64,000 bases of DNA from assembly GCA_018114805.1 (NCBI GenBank), contig CP073042.1:62001-126000 (forward strand). The letters are read 5' to 3'. Positions within the stretch are counted from its first letter, which is position 1. Each line of letters starts with the position of its first letter. Position numbers and translations under genes: made by a program. The notes below the pieces were generated by a model, which worked only from the letters and a program-made list of their open reading frames with translations, was not told where the DNA came from and ran no database searches. This DNA comes from Candidatus Streptomyces philanthi (GTDB taxonomy: Bacteria > Actinomycetota > Actinomycetes > Streptomycetales > Streptomycetaceae). Below are positions 40,466 through 49,413 of this stretch, piece by piece.

Positions 40466-41772
40466 ATGAGATCCCTGCGCACCCGCCTGGGCTGGCTCGC
40501 CACCGCCGTGGCCATCGCCGCGCCGTTGGCCATCGCCGCCCCGGTGTCCGCCGCCGCGCCGGCGGGGGCACCCGGCCCGGCCGGCAGCACCCGCGCCGAC
40601 GGGCCGACCGTCGAGGAGCGACGGCTCGACCTGCCGGTGCCCCGCGAGATCCTGCGGCGCGGCGGGTTCGACGACGTGGCGCCGCGCTTCGCCCGCGCGC
40701 TGGCAGGTGCGCGCTCGCCGGCCACGGCCGAGCGGGGGGTGGCCCAGCACAGGCAGCGCCTGTGGGAGCGGGCGGTGGACTGGGCGCAGGGGCGCGGGCC
40801 CGCCGGCGGCGACCTCAGCCGGGACGACGACCGCCCGCTGTACTGGGCCCGGCTGGGCATGACGCGGGCCCTGGCCAAGTGGCGGCCGCACTTCCCGCTG
40901 TCCGACGCGCGCAGGGCCGCGCTGCGGGCGCACCTGGAGCGCTCGTCGCGCGGACAGGACATGCTGCGGCTGCCCGCGGGCAAGGGCGTCAAGCGGATCG
41001 TGGTGACCGGGTTCGACCCGTTCCAACTCGACGCCGCCCCCCGGCGCAGCAACCCGTCCGGCGCGGCGGCCCTGGCACTGGACGGGACCACGATCCGCAC
41101 TCCCTCGGGCCCCGCGCGGATCGAGACGGCCGTCTTCCCCCATGCGCTGGGACGAGTTCGCCTCCGGCGTGGTCGAGCGCGCGCTGCTGCCGCACTTCAG
41201 GCCGGGCCCGCGCCAGGTGGACCTGTTCACCACCATCAGCCAGGGCCGCCCGGGCCGCTTCGACGTGGAGCGCACCAACGGGGCCTGGCGCGGCGGCTAC
41301 GGCGACAACGCCAACGTCTCCCGCACCGGTCTGGTGGCCCTACCCCCGGGCGTGCCGACGCCGACCGAGCAGCCGCAGTGGACGACGACCTCGCTGCCGT
41401 ACGAGCGGATCGTCGAGGCGGGGACCGGCCCCTTCCCGGTGCGGGACAACACGGCCGTGACCGAGGTTCCCGGCCGGCGGCGACAAGCCGGTGGAGCGGC
41501 CCGACGGGCCGACGCCCGGCTCGGCGGCGCGCGCGGGCGGCGGCGGTGACTACCTGTCCAACGAGATCGCCTACCGGGCGACGCTGCTGCGCGACGCGGT
41601 CGGCCTCGACGCGCCGGGCGGGCACCTGCACACCCCGGTCCTCGCGTTCGGCCCGGGCAACACGGACCCGGCCACCGGTACCGTCACCGACCCGGAGTTC
41701 GTGCGCGCCCGACAGGCCATGACGGACCAGGTGCGCGCGGTGCTCACGGTGGTGGCGGGCACCGTGCGCTGA
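40466..41772 (+). pseudogene. Secreted pyroglutamyl peptidase-like protein, frameshifted
   Basis: ~435 aa. A signal peptide covers residues 1-30 (LATAVAIAAPLAIAAPVSA). A helical propeptide-like region follows, then a peptidase C15-like domain opening with RIVVTGFDPF and SNPSGAAAL. Pyroglutamyl peptidases remove N-terminal pyroglutamate; secreted versions are common in Streptomyces. ATG 40466 has GAAGGA upstream. Frameshifts near 41140 (into RWDEFASGVVERALLPHF) and 41475; the last part (YLSNEIAYRATLLRDAVG...LHTPVLAFGPGN) is intact to 41772. It sits on the 3 kb block that interrupts the dehydrogenase gene. Confidence 0.75.
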
Positions 41773-41843
41773 CCGCCGCGAACCTCTCCCCGGGCAACCT
41801 GGGCACCCGGGCCTCCCGGCTCCCCAGTTCCCCAGGGAGGGGT

Positions 41844-42056
41844 TCACTCGCCGCTCGCCTCGGCGAGGGTGTGGGCGACCAGGGCGTTGGCGTGGCCGTG
41901 GCCCAAGCCGTGTTCGGTCTTGAGCCACGTCACGAGTTCCATGTGCCTGGTCAGCGGCGAGGCGTGGATGAGGTCCTTCCACTCGGCGATCGGGCGGCCG
42001 TACTTCTTCTCGATGGCGGGGAAGTAGCTCGCGGGCCCCTTCACGGGTGTGCTCAC
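41844..42056 (-). CDS. DUF4287 domain-containing protein
   Basis: A 70-aa intact protein: YFPAIEKKYGRPIAEWKDLI, then LVTWLKTEHGLGHGHANALV, the pattern of DUF4287, a small helical domain of unknown function often paired with DUF5655. The start is GTG 42056 with AAGGA seven bases upstream. It lies 39 bases beyond the stop of the reductase on the same strand, so they probably form an operon. Confidence 0.85.
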   Translation of the reverse strand: MSTPVKGPASYFPAIEKKYGRPIAEWKDLIHASPLTRHMELVTWLKTEHGLGHGHANALVAHTLAEASGE

Positions 42057-42094
42057 GGCGGGTTCCTTGTCTGTGGGGTGGTGGGCGGTGGGGG

Positions 42095-42515
42095 TCAGGC
42101 GGTGCGCTGGTGGCGCAGCATGAACACCTGGGAGTCGAAGGTCCGGGTCTCGACCAGGGACAGGTCCACGCGTCGCTGGGGAGTGAAGACGGGCTTGCCG
42201 CCGCCGAGCAGGACGGGATGGACGAAGATCTGGTACTCGTCGATCAGCCCGTTTTCGGTGAGGAAGCCGGCCAGCGTGGAGCCGCCGAACAGCACCAGGT
42301 GTGCCCCGCCGTCCTTGAGGGCGGTCAACTGCTCGACGACGTCGGTACGGATGACGCGGGTGTTCCAGTCGGCCTCGGTCAGCGTCGAGGAGACGACCAC
42401 CTTGGACGCCTCGCGCCAGACGGGCGCGAACGCAAGGTCGTGCTCGTGGGTGGAGAACTCCTCGGCGCGGGGCCAGTAGCCGGACATCATGTCCCACACC
42501 ACACGGCCGTAGCGG
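42095..42515 (-). pseudogene. Dihydrofolate reductase-family (RibD C-terminal-like) protein, 5'-truncated
   Basis: The C-terminal ~140 residues of a RibD_C/DHFR-like reductase: YGRVVWDMMSGYWP, KVVVSSTLTEADWNT, LVLFGGSTLAGFLTENGLID (NADPH-loop region) and FVHPVLLGGGKPVF. The first ~60 residues, including the start, are missing; near 42515-42540 the sequence turns into the plus-strand dehydrogenase C-terminus. Substrate unknown; most family members are not true DHFRs. Confidence 0.7.
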
Positions 42516-42540
42516 CTGCGGGCGCTGGTCGAGGAGGCGG

Positions 42541-43064
42541 GCGGTGACGAGGTGCCCTCCACCACGCTGCGCGCCTTCGCCGACACCGCAGGCGAGGCGG
42601 ACGCCACCTCGGACTACGCCCGCCACGCGTTCGGCGCGCACTTCGCCGAGGTCGCCGTCGACACCGATACCGGCGAGACGCGGGTGCGTCGGCTCCTCGG
42701 CGTCTTCGCCGCCGGCCACGTCCTCAACTCCCTTACGGAGCGGTGCCAGTTCATCGGCGGGATGGTGATGGGCCTGGGCATGGCGCTCCTTGAGGGCAGC
42801 ACCGTGGACCCGGTCTTCGGTGACTTCGCGGAGCGCGACCTGGCCTCGTACCACGTGCCCAGTTGCGCCGACGTGCCCGCCGTCGAGGCGCACTGGATCG
42901 ACGAGGACGACCGGCACCTCAACCCGATGGGCAGCAAGGGGATCGGCGAGATCGGCATCGTCGGCACGGCGGCGGCGATCGGCAACGCGCTCTACCACGC
43001 GACCGGGGTGCGGCTGCGGGAGCTGCCGATGACGCCGGATCGGGTGCTGGTACACCTGGGTTGA
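42541..43064 (+). pseudogene. Xanthine dehydrogenase-type molybdopterin subunit, C-terminal part
   Basis: The last ~170 residues of the large subunit: YARHAFGAHFAEVAVD, GVFAAGHVLNSLTERCQFIGG, and the catalytic-glutamate block NPMGSKGIGEIGIVG. The frame is intact to 43064 and is followed by the expected terminator. It begins without a start codon at the junction with the truncated reductase. With the N-terminal part at 38756-39548 it is one gene split by ~3 kb, with about 270 middle residues lost. Confidence 0.75.
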
Positions 43065-43075
43065 GCCCGGGGCGC

Positions 43076-43109
43076 GGACCTGGCCCACGGGCGGCCACGG
43101 GCCAGGTCC
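43076..43109 (+). terminator. Terminator hairpin after the dehydrogenase operon
   Basis: GGACCTGGCCC (43076-43086) pairs with GGGCCAGGTCC (43099-43109), a perfect 11-bp stem beginning 12 bases after the stop. No T tract. Confidence 0.65.
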
Positions 43110-43175
43110 GTGGCCGCCAGGGCACGGGTAGGGTGCAGGCGAACCGCCCCGTGATCGGAAAGGACGTGTCGCCCC

Positions 43176-43308
43176 GTGCCCGACCTCGCCACCACTGCCC
43201 CCGCCTTCGTCGAGATGGCGCACCGCGTCGTATGGGCCTCCGTGGCCACCGTGGACCGCGCCAGTCGCCCGCGCAGCAGGGTGCTCCACCCGATCTGGAC
43301 CTGGGGCG
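43176..43308 (+). pseudogene. PPOX-class (pyridoxamine 5'-phosphate oxidase-like) flavoprotein, 5' fragment
   Basis: GTG 43176 begins VPDLATTAPAFVEMAHR, then ASVATVDRASRPRSRVLHPIW, the first two strands of a split-barrel F420/FMN-binding PPOX protein. After about 44 residues (TWG) the sequence stops matching and continues as the reverse complement of a PKS acyltransferase. The rest of the gene is not in the window. Confidence 0.6.
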
Positions 43309-43500
43309 AACAGCCGGTCGCACGCGTCCAGGTGGTCCCGGAAGACGGCGAAGCGTTCGTAGAGCGGCCGCCCCATGCCCACGTACTGGGTGCCGCCCCC
43401 GGAGAAGAGGAACGCCACCTGGGCCGGGCCGGCCGCAGGGCCGCTCTGTCCCGCCTTGGCCAGGGCCCGGTCGAGCAGCCGGGTGACGTCCCGCGTGCCT
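43309..43500 (-). pseudogene. PKS acyltransferase fragment (N-terminal part of an AT domain)
   Basis: On the minus strand: LLDRALAKAGQSG, then VAFLFSGGGTQYVGMGRPLY and RDHLDACDRLF, the opening of a PKS AT domain before the GHSxG site. It stops after LFAPGP. Its style (GTQYVGMG) matches the AT of the fragment at 23431-25835, which lacks exactly this beginning. It is flanked by truncated PPOX and an intact DCC1 gene. Confidence 0.65.
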
Positions 43501-43559
43501 CGCGCGTCGCGGCCCGGCCCCGGGCGCGGCGTCCGCGAGCGGCAGGGCATGATGGGGGC

Positions 43560-43946
43560 ATGTGGACCCGACCTGTGTTGATCTACGACGGCGACTGCGC
43601 GTTCTGCACCAGTTGCGTGACCTTCGCCGAGCGCCGCATCCGACCCCGCTGCGAGGTGAGCGCCTGGCAGTTCGCCGATCTGGTGGAACTCGGCACCATG
43701 CGGGAGCGGGCCGAGCACGAGGTGCTGTGGATCACGCCGAGCGGCACCGTGTACGGCGGGATCAGGGCGGTCGCCAAGCTCCTGCTCAGCGCGGGGCGCG
43801 GCTGGGCCCCGCTGGGCGCGCTGGTGAACCTGCCGCCGCTGCGCTGGATCGGCCACGTCGTCTACCGCGCGGTGGCCGACAACCGCCACCGGATGCCGGG
43901 CGGCACGCCCGCCTGCGCCCTGCCGCGCCGGGACGCCCCGCGCTGA
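43560..43946 (+). CDS. DCC1-like thiol-disulfide oxidoreductase family protein (DUF393)
   Basis: A 128-aa intact protein with the DxxCxxC motif DGDCAFCTSC at residues ~9-18, the hallmark of the DCC/DUF393 family (predicted thiol-disulfide oxidoreductases). LPPLRWIGHVVYRAVADNR is the conserved C-terminal helix. ATG 43560 follows GGGGGC. It probably originally followed the PPOX gene. Confidence 0.8.
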   Translation: MWTRPVLIYDGDCAFCTSCVTFAERRIRPRCEVSAWQFADLVELGTMRERAEHEVLWITPSGTVYGGIRAVAKLLLSAGRGWAPLGALVNLPPLRWIGHVVYRAVADNRHRMPGGTPACALPRRDAPR

Positions 43947-43995
43947 CCGCCGGCGCGCCCGCCGCGCGCCGACCGCCGCTGCCCGCGTACGCCAA

Positions 43996-44028
43996 GAGGA
44001 CGCCCGCCACCCCGAGGCGTGCGTCCTC
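43996..44028. terminator. Candidate bidirectional terminator hairpin
   Basis: GAGGACGC (43996-44003) pairs with GCGTCCTC (44021-44028). It lies between the convergent DCC1 gene and the methyltransferase fragment. Confidence 0.4.
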
Positions 44029-44069
44029 GTCTGTGGGGAGCGCGGCGCGCTCCCGGTGTGGTAGCGGTG

Positions 44070-44165
44070 CTAGGGCTTGCGCGCCACCGCGCCGTAGAAG
44101 ACACGTCAGCGTCCGTGACGTTCGCGTCCGTCTCGGCGTCCGGCCGCCACCGGTGCGGCACCTCG
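44070..44165 (-). pseudogene. Possible methyltransferase C-terminal fragment
   Basis: After GVGRKIV the alcohol dehydrogenase frame runs on without its normal stop. In the neighbouring frames the sequence reads RWRPDAETDANVTDADV followed, one base out, by FYGAVARKP and TAG (44070-44072). That ending resembles class I methyltransferases. It suggests another gene-tail graft, but the piece is short. Confidence 0.3.
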
Positions 44166-44991
44166 ACACGATCTTGCGGCCCACGCCCGCGCGGAACTGC
44201 TCGAGGGCCTGCGGGTACCGCGCCAGCGGCAGCCGGTCGCTGATGAAGACCGCGGGGTCGAGCACGCCGGTGGCGAACAGGTTCGCCGCCCGTTCGTAGC
44301 TGTGCAACACCGCCATCGAGCCGGTGATGGTGATCTCCTGGTTGTAGATGCGGTACGGCTCGATCGTCGCGGTGGAGCAGCCCAGGGCTCGGGCGGTGGC
44401 CAGTCGTTCGGGGTTGAGGTCGAGCACGTCGACGCTGGCGGCGCCGGTGCGCTTGGCCAGTTCGAGCATCATGAGCCCCATGGTGCCGCTGCCGTAGATC
44501 AGCACCTCGGCGCCGAGGTGATTGTTGAGCACGTCGTAGCCGCGCACGGCGCACGAGAGCGGCTCGATGAGCGCGGCGTCCTGGAGGGAGACGTGGTCGG
44601 GCAGCTTCACGCAGTTGCCCACCGGTGCCAGGGCGTACTCGGCGGCGCCGCCGGCCACGGAGACGCCGATGGCGTTCCAGTTGTCGCACAGGTTGCCCCG
44701 CCCGGCCCGGCAGTAGCGGCACGCCTGGCAGTACAGGGACGGGTCGACGGCCACCCTGTCGCCGATGGCCAGCTCGCTCACCTCGCTGCCGATGCCGACG
44801 ATCTCGCCGGCGAACTCGTGACCCGGCACGACGGGCAGGGTCGGCGCGAACTCTCCCTCCAGGATATGCAGGTCCGTTCCGCGCAGGCCGCAGGCGGCGA
44901 CGTCCACGACCACCTCGCGCGGGCCGGGCGTGGGGTCGGGGACGGTCGTCACGGTGACCTTGCCGACGGCCTCGATGAGCGCGGTTCTCAT
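44166..44991 (-). pseudogene. Zinc-dependent alcohol (polyol) dehydrogenase, internal deletion and lost zinc ligand
   Basis: Medium-chain dehydrogenase, normally ~345 aa, at the end of a sugar-alcohol ABC operon, so probably an arabitol/mannitol/sorbitol-type dehydrogenase. GHEFAGEIVG and the structural-zinc cysteines (YCQACRYCRAGRGNLC) are present, and the NAD fold (LIYGSGTMGLM). The catalytic zinc cysteine in CGxCGTD is arginine here (CGLRGTD; codon 44881-44883). Near 44380, LGCS joins directly to TATIEPYRIYNQE, lacking ~40 residues of the cofactor domain, in frame. ATG 44991 is used; the normal stop after GRKIV is missing. Confidence 0.7.
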
Positions 44992-45897
44992 TATCACTGC
45001 TCCTAGCGACAGGCCCTGGACGAGCTTGTCCTGGGCGGCGAACCCGGCGGCGAGCACCGGGAGGGAGATCACGACGGACGCTGCGCAGACCTTGGCCAGG
45101 AACAGGCCCTGGCTGGTGATGAAGCTGGTGAGGAAGACCGGCGCGGTCTGCGCCCTGACACCGGTCAGCACACGGGCGAAGAGCATCTCGTTCCAACTGA
45201 AGATGAAGCAGATCAGCGAGGTGGCGGCGATGCCGGGGCCGGCGACGGGGGCCACCACGCGGGCCAGGATGGTGCGCAGCGGGGCACCGTCGATCTGCGC
45301 CGCCTCGATGATCGCCACCGGGATGTCGGCGAGGAAGGACTGCATCATCCATACCGCGATCGGCAGGTTCATCGACGTGTAGAGGATGACCAGCAGCCAG
45401 ATGTTGTCGAGCATGTCGATGTTCTTGGCGAACAGGTAGACCGGCAGCAGCCCGGCGACGACCGGCAGCATCGTGGTGGACAGGAAGAAGAACAGCACGT
45501 CCGTCCACTTGCGCACGGGGCGCAGGGAGAGCGCGTACGCGGCGGGCAATGCGAGCACCAGCACGAGCAGTGTGGAGCAGACGTTGGCGGTCAGGGAGTT
45601 GATCAGTGACGGCCAAGGGCTGGCCCCGCCGTCGGCGCCGAAGAAGGTGCGGTAGCCGTCCCAGGTCAGCGAGGCGCCGAGGGAGGGTGGGTTGGTCGCG
45701 GCGTCCTGCTCCGCGTGCAGGGAGGTCAGCACCATCCAGGCCACGGGGAGGAAGAAGAGGAGCCCGACCAGCCAGGCGAGCAGGCCGAGGGCGGCGCCCC
45801 GGCGCCGTGCCCTGCGCTGTGGGCCGGCCGGTGGACGCCGGCGAGCGGCTGGCAAGGGGCTCGCGGCGGCCGTGGGCACGTCAGCGGTGGCGGTCAT
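44992..45897 (-). CDS. Carbohydrate ABC transporter permease (MalG/SmoG-like)
   Basis: A ~302-aa inner permease with six membrane segments (LLAWLVGLLFFLPVAWMVL first) and the EAA loop IIEAAQIDGAPLRTILARVV. It pairs with the upstream MalF-type permease. ATG 45897 overlaps the previous stop by four bases (ATGA). The C-terminus LVQGLSLGAV normally precedes a stop; here the frame continues through ATA-ATG into the dehydrogenase, so as read the two proteins are fused, probably by a small deletion at about 44995. Confidence 0.8.
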
Positions 45898-46846
45898 GAA
45901 CGGGACGCCTCCTCGGTGAACAGCGACGAGACCACCCGCAGCGCGAAGGTCGTGATGATGATCGAGCCGATGACGACGAGCACGCCGCCCGCGGACGCCT
46001 GGCCGTACTCGTGGGCCTGGTAGAAGGTCTGGTAGATGGTGTAGCAGGTTGGCCGTGTCCAGGCCGCCGGCGGTGATGGTGAAGACCGCGTCGAAGTTCT
46101 GCACGATGTACACCGAGCCGAGCAGCACGCCGAGTTCCAGGTAGCGGCGGAGGTGAGGCAGGGTGAGGTAGCGGAAGATCTGTCAGTTGCCGGCGCCGTC
46201 GATGCGCGCGGCCTCGATCATGTCCATCGGACGGCTCTGCAACCCGGCCAGCAGGATCAACATCATGAACGGCGTCCACTGCCAGATCAGCGATGCCTCG
46301 ACGGCCAGCAGCGGCATCTCCGACACCCAGTCCGGCTGGGGCGGGCTGTCGTCGCCGAAGCGGGCGGCCACCCAGGTCAGGGCGCCGTTGAAGAGACCGT
46401 AGTCGGGGTTGTAGAGGACGTGCTTCCACAGCAGCGCGGCGGCGACCGGGACCACCAGGAAGGGGGCGATGAGCAGGGTACGCACCACCCCCGGCCCCGG
46501 AACCGGCGGTCGAGCAACAGCCCGAGCACGACGGTGGCCAGGACGACGGTGGCCGTCAGCACGGCGGTGGTGAGCACCAACTCGCACAGCGCCTCGTCCT
46601 CGGCGGCGCGGCGGTAGTTGCTCAGGCCGGTGAAGTGCCGGTCGTCTGGGTCCAGGGAGTTCCAGTCGAAGAGCGAGATCACCAGGGTGGCCACGAAGGG
46701 CAGTTGGGTGACGGCGATCAGGAAGACCAGGGCGGGCAGCAAGGGGGGCGCGTGGCCCACGCCTTGAGGCGGTTGGGTGGCTGCGGCGGCCTGACCCCAG
46801 GCGCGGGTGTGACGGGGGCGCGCAACCCGGCGGAGGGCGCGGTCAT
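45894..46846 (-). pseudogene. Carbohydrate ABC transporter permease (MalF/SmoF-like), several lesions
   Basis: First permease of the polyol importer, ~300 aa: LVFLIAVTQLPFVATLVISL (first helix), LIAPFLVVPVAAALLWKHVL and the EAA loop MIEAARIDGAG. ATG 46846 overlaps the binding-protein stop (TGATG). Frameshifts near 46756, 46498 and 46050, and TGA at ~46183 in place of tryptophan in GAGNxQIFRY. The repaired end, FALRVVSSLFTEEASRS, overlaps the next gene. Confidence 0.75.
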
Positions 46847-47930
46847 CAGTCCTGGTACTCCTCGCCGACCCACTCGGCCATCTTCTGGGAGGCGCGCAGC
46901 GCCGCGCGCACCGACTGGCGGCCAGCGATGGCCGCGCTGATCTCCTGGGAGACCCGGGTGCCGAGGTCGGTGAACTCGGGGACGCCGACGAACTGGATGC
47001 CGGCCGCGGGCCTGGGTTGGACGCCCGGGTCGCGCGGCTTGGTGACGGCGATGGAGCGGTGCGTGACGTCGGCGAACGCGCTCGCCGCGGCCCGGTATTC
47101 CGGTCGGGCGTACGTCGAGGCGCGTTTCCCGGCCGGTACGTTGGCCCAGCCGCTCTCCCGCCCCACCAGGGCCTCGTATTTCCTTGCCGGAGGCCCAGGA
47201 GATGAACTTCCAGGCGTCGTCCGACTTCTTCGACGCCTTTTGCATGCCCCAGGCCCAGGTGTAGAGCCAGCCGGAGTCCGAGGTCTTGTTCACCGGGGCC
47301 TTCACGTAGCCGATCTTGCCCTTCACGGGGGACTTCGCCTCCTCCAGCGTGCCGGCCGCCGCGGTGGCGTCGTACCACATCGTGCTCTTGCCCTGCGACA
47401 TGTTGTAGAGGCATTCTGCGTAACCCGACTGCGCGACGCCCGCCTGCCCGTGCTCACGCCGTAGAACGGCTCGGCGTAGACCTTTCCGTCGTCGGCGGTC
47501 AGCGACTGCCGTACCGGGGCGAGGATGTCCTGCTGGTCGAAGGCGGGGTCCTCGGCGAGTGGGGCGCCAGGTCGCGTAGCCAGCCGTGTGCGGAGAAAAA
47601 GGGGACCTCGAAATTGCTGATGGTGGCGACGTCGTACTGGCCGGCCTGGTTGGAGAAGTACTGACTGATCTTGTCGCGGACGTCGTTCTCGGGTACCATG
47701 GTGAAGTTTACCTTGATTCCGGTGTCCTTGGTGAAGTGCCGTTTGATCAGCTTCTGTAACTCCACCATCTGTGGGTTGTTGACCATCAGAACGTTGATGG
47801 CGTCACCCCCGAAGAGCGAGGAGCCGCCGGCGCCGACGTACCCCTCGCATGCGGTGCACGCCGCGACGAGCGCCCCCGCCGATGCGGCGGCGACCAGCGC
47901 GCGGGCGCCGCGTCGGGTGTGGATGGACAT
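46846..47930 (-). pseudogene. Extracellular sugar/polyol-binding lipoprotein, large internal deletion and frameshifts
   Basis: Solute-binding protein of the importer, family 1. ATG 47930 follows GGGGAGAACCC. Signal peptide and lipobox (LVAAC) at ~20-25. FTMVPENDVRDKISQYFSNQ and later SQGKSTMWYDATAAAGTLEE and GVQPRPAAGIQFVGVPEFTD match polyol-binding proteins. At about 47455, after AEPFYG, the sequence jumps to GQAGVAQSGYAECLYNM: roughly 100 residues expected between them are absent. Frameshifts also near 47572 and 47175. First gene of the operon, 384 bp downstream of the DeoR gene. Confidence 0.75.
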
Positions 47931-48313
47931 GGGTTCTCCCCGTGGATCGGTGTCACTGGGTGGCTGGGGGCGCGCCGGGCCGTGGACGGGTGGCCGGGGC
48001 GCGCGGCACGTGCCGGTTGTGGCGCCCGCCGCGCGCACCGCCGTGGGCGAGGCGGCGGGTCGGGGCGCGCGGGCGAGGTGACGCTGGCACGGCGGTCGGG
48101 GGCGCCGACGGGCGACGTGAGGCGGGGCGGCGCGGCTGGGGGTGGGCCAGATTGTTCCGATGGGGTCGCGTACGAGGTCGGTGGATGCCGATCGCCCCGG
48201 CGTTGGCGGTTGGGGCCGACTCGGGCGGTTGGTCGGGGCGCCGGTGACGGGACGCGGCGCGGGCCCCCGCGCGGGTGCCGGCGGCGCGGCCGACGGCGTG
48301 GGAGCGGGGGTGC
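47931..48313. promoter_or_regulatory. Upstream region of the polyol operon
   Basis: 383 bp between the DeoR stop and the binding-protein start. No gene. A less GC-rich patch at 48148-48165 is the best candidate promoter for the operon; a DeoR operator would be expected here, but none was clear by eye. Confidence 0.35.
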
Positions 48314-49075
48314 TCACACCCGGAGCACCTGGGGTCCGAGCAGGGCGTAGCGGTGCGCCTCGGCCAGGGGCAGGCCGGTGTCGGTGATGATGACTTCGAA
48401 CTCCTGGGCCTCGGCGAAGCGGCAGAAGCTGACGGCGCCGAACTTGGTGTGCACGCCGGCGAAGATGCGGCGCCTGGCGACCCGCATCACCTGCGCCTTG
48501 ACCTCGCTGACGGCCGGGTCGGGGGTGGTCAGGCCGTACTGCCGGGAGATGCCGTTGGCGCCGATGAACGCCAGGTCGATCACGAAGCCCTGGAGCATGT
48601 GGGTGGCCCAGTGGCCGACGGAGGCCAGCGTGCTGCCCCGGACCCGGCCGCCGAGTAACAACACGGTGATCCGGTCGCTGACGGCGAGGCCGCTGGCGGT
48701 GGCGAGCGACGAGGTGATGACGGTCAACGGCCTTTCGCGGGGCAGCGCTTGGGCGATGAGCTGCGGCGTGAAGCCCTCGTCCACGTAGACGGTCTCCGCG
48801 TCTCCGACGAGTTCGCCGGCCGCCGCAGCGATCCTGGACTTCTCCGCAACGTGCATGGTGGTGCGGAACGCGAGCGTCGTCTCGTACCCCGCGCTCTCCA
48901 CGGGATAGGCCCCGCCGTGCGTGCGCCGCAGCAGGCCACGGTTCTCCATCGCGTGCAGATCACGCCGGACGGTCTCCTTCGACACCCCGAGCTTCTCCGC
49001 CAACTCCGTCACGACGACGGAGCCGGTGTGGCGGGCCAGTTCGAGGACCGTGCGCCGGCGTTCCTCTGCGTCCAC
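48314..49075 (-). CDS. DeoR/GlpR family transcriptional regulator
   Basis: 253 aa, intact. The N-terminal winged helix has the DeoR signature VTELAEKLGVSKETVRRDL; the C-terminal sugar-phosphate isomerase-like sensor has VYVDEGFTPQLIAQAL and VIDLAFIGANGIS. GTG 49075 follows GGGGAGTCACT. It is encoded just upstream of, and in the same direction as, the polyol transporter-dehydrogenase operon and most likely represses it until a phosphorylated polyol or sugar is present. Confidence 0.9.
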   Translation of the reverse strand: MDAEERRRTVLELARHTGSVVVTELAEKLGVSKETVRRDLHAMENRGLLRRTHGGAYPVESAGYETTLAFRTTMHVAEKSRIAAAAGELVGDAETVYVDEGFTPQLIAQALPRERPLTVITSSLATASGLAVSDRITVLLLGGRVRGSTLASVGHWATHMLQGFVIDLAFIGANGISRQYGLTTPDPAVSEVKAQVMRVARRRIFAGVHTKFGAVSFCRFAEAQEFEVIITDTGLPLAEAHRYALLGPQVLRV

Positions 49076-49080
49076 AGTGA

Positions 49081-49413
49081 CTCCCCATCACGTACCGCAC
49101 TGCCCGTTCGGGTACTTCCTGATCAGATTTCTACAAGGGGAGTTGTGCTGTGACCAGGCCAGGCACCAGATCTCTCCTGACCGTCTCTGTCGCTTAATCT
49201 CCAGGCAACCCCCAGGTCAGCGACATTCTACGGAAGGGAAACACAGGTCACCGCTGCCCGCCTATGGGCAACAACCTGACCGGTTTCCGCCCGGTTGGTT
49301 TACGTGGCGCTCTTGCCACCGCCCGCTACGACGCTTCCACACTCCGCCACGGAACATCCGCGCGCTCCGCCGCCGGGCACCGGGACGACGGCCGGAACGG
49401 ATACGGTGCTGCC
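49081..49413. other. Divergent intergenic region
   Basis: 333 bp between DeoR and the plus-strand unknown gene. Bases 49105-49150 are AT-richer and hold GGGGAG followed by a GTG-initiated 15-codon open frame (49150-49197); whether this is a leader peptide is unknown. Both promoters should lie here. Confidence 0.35.
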
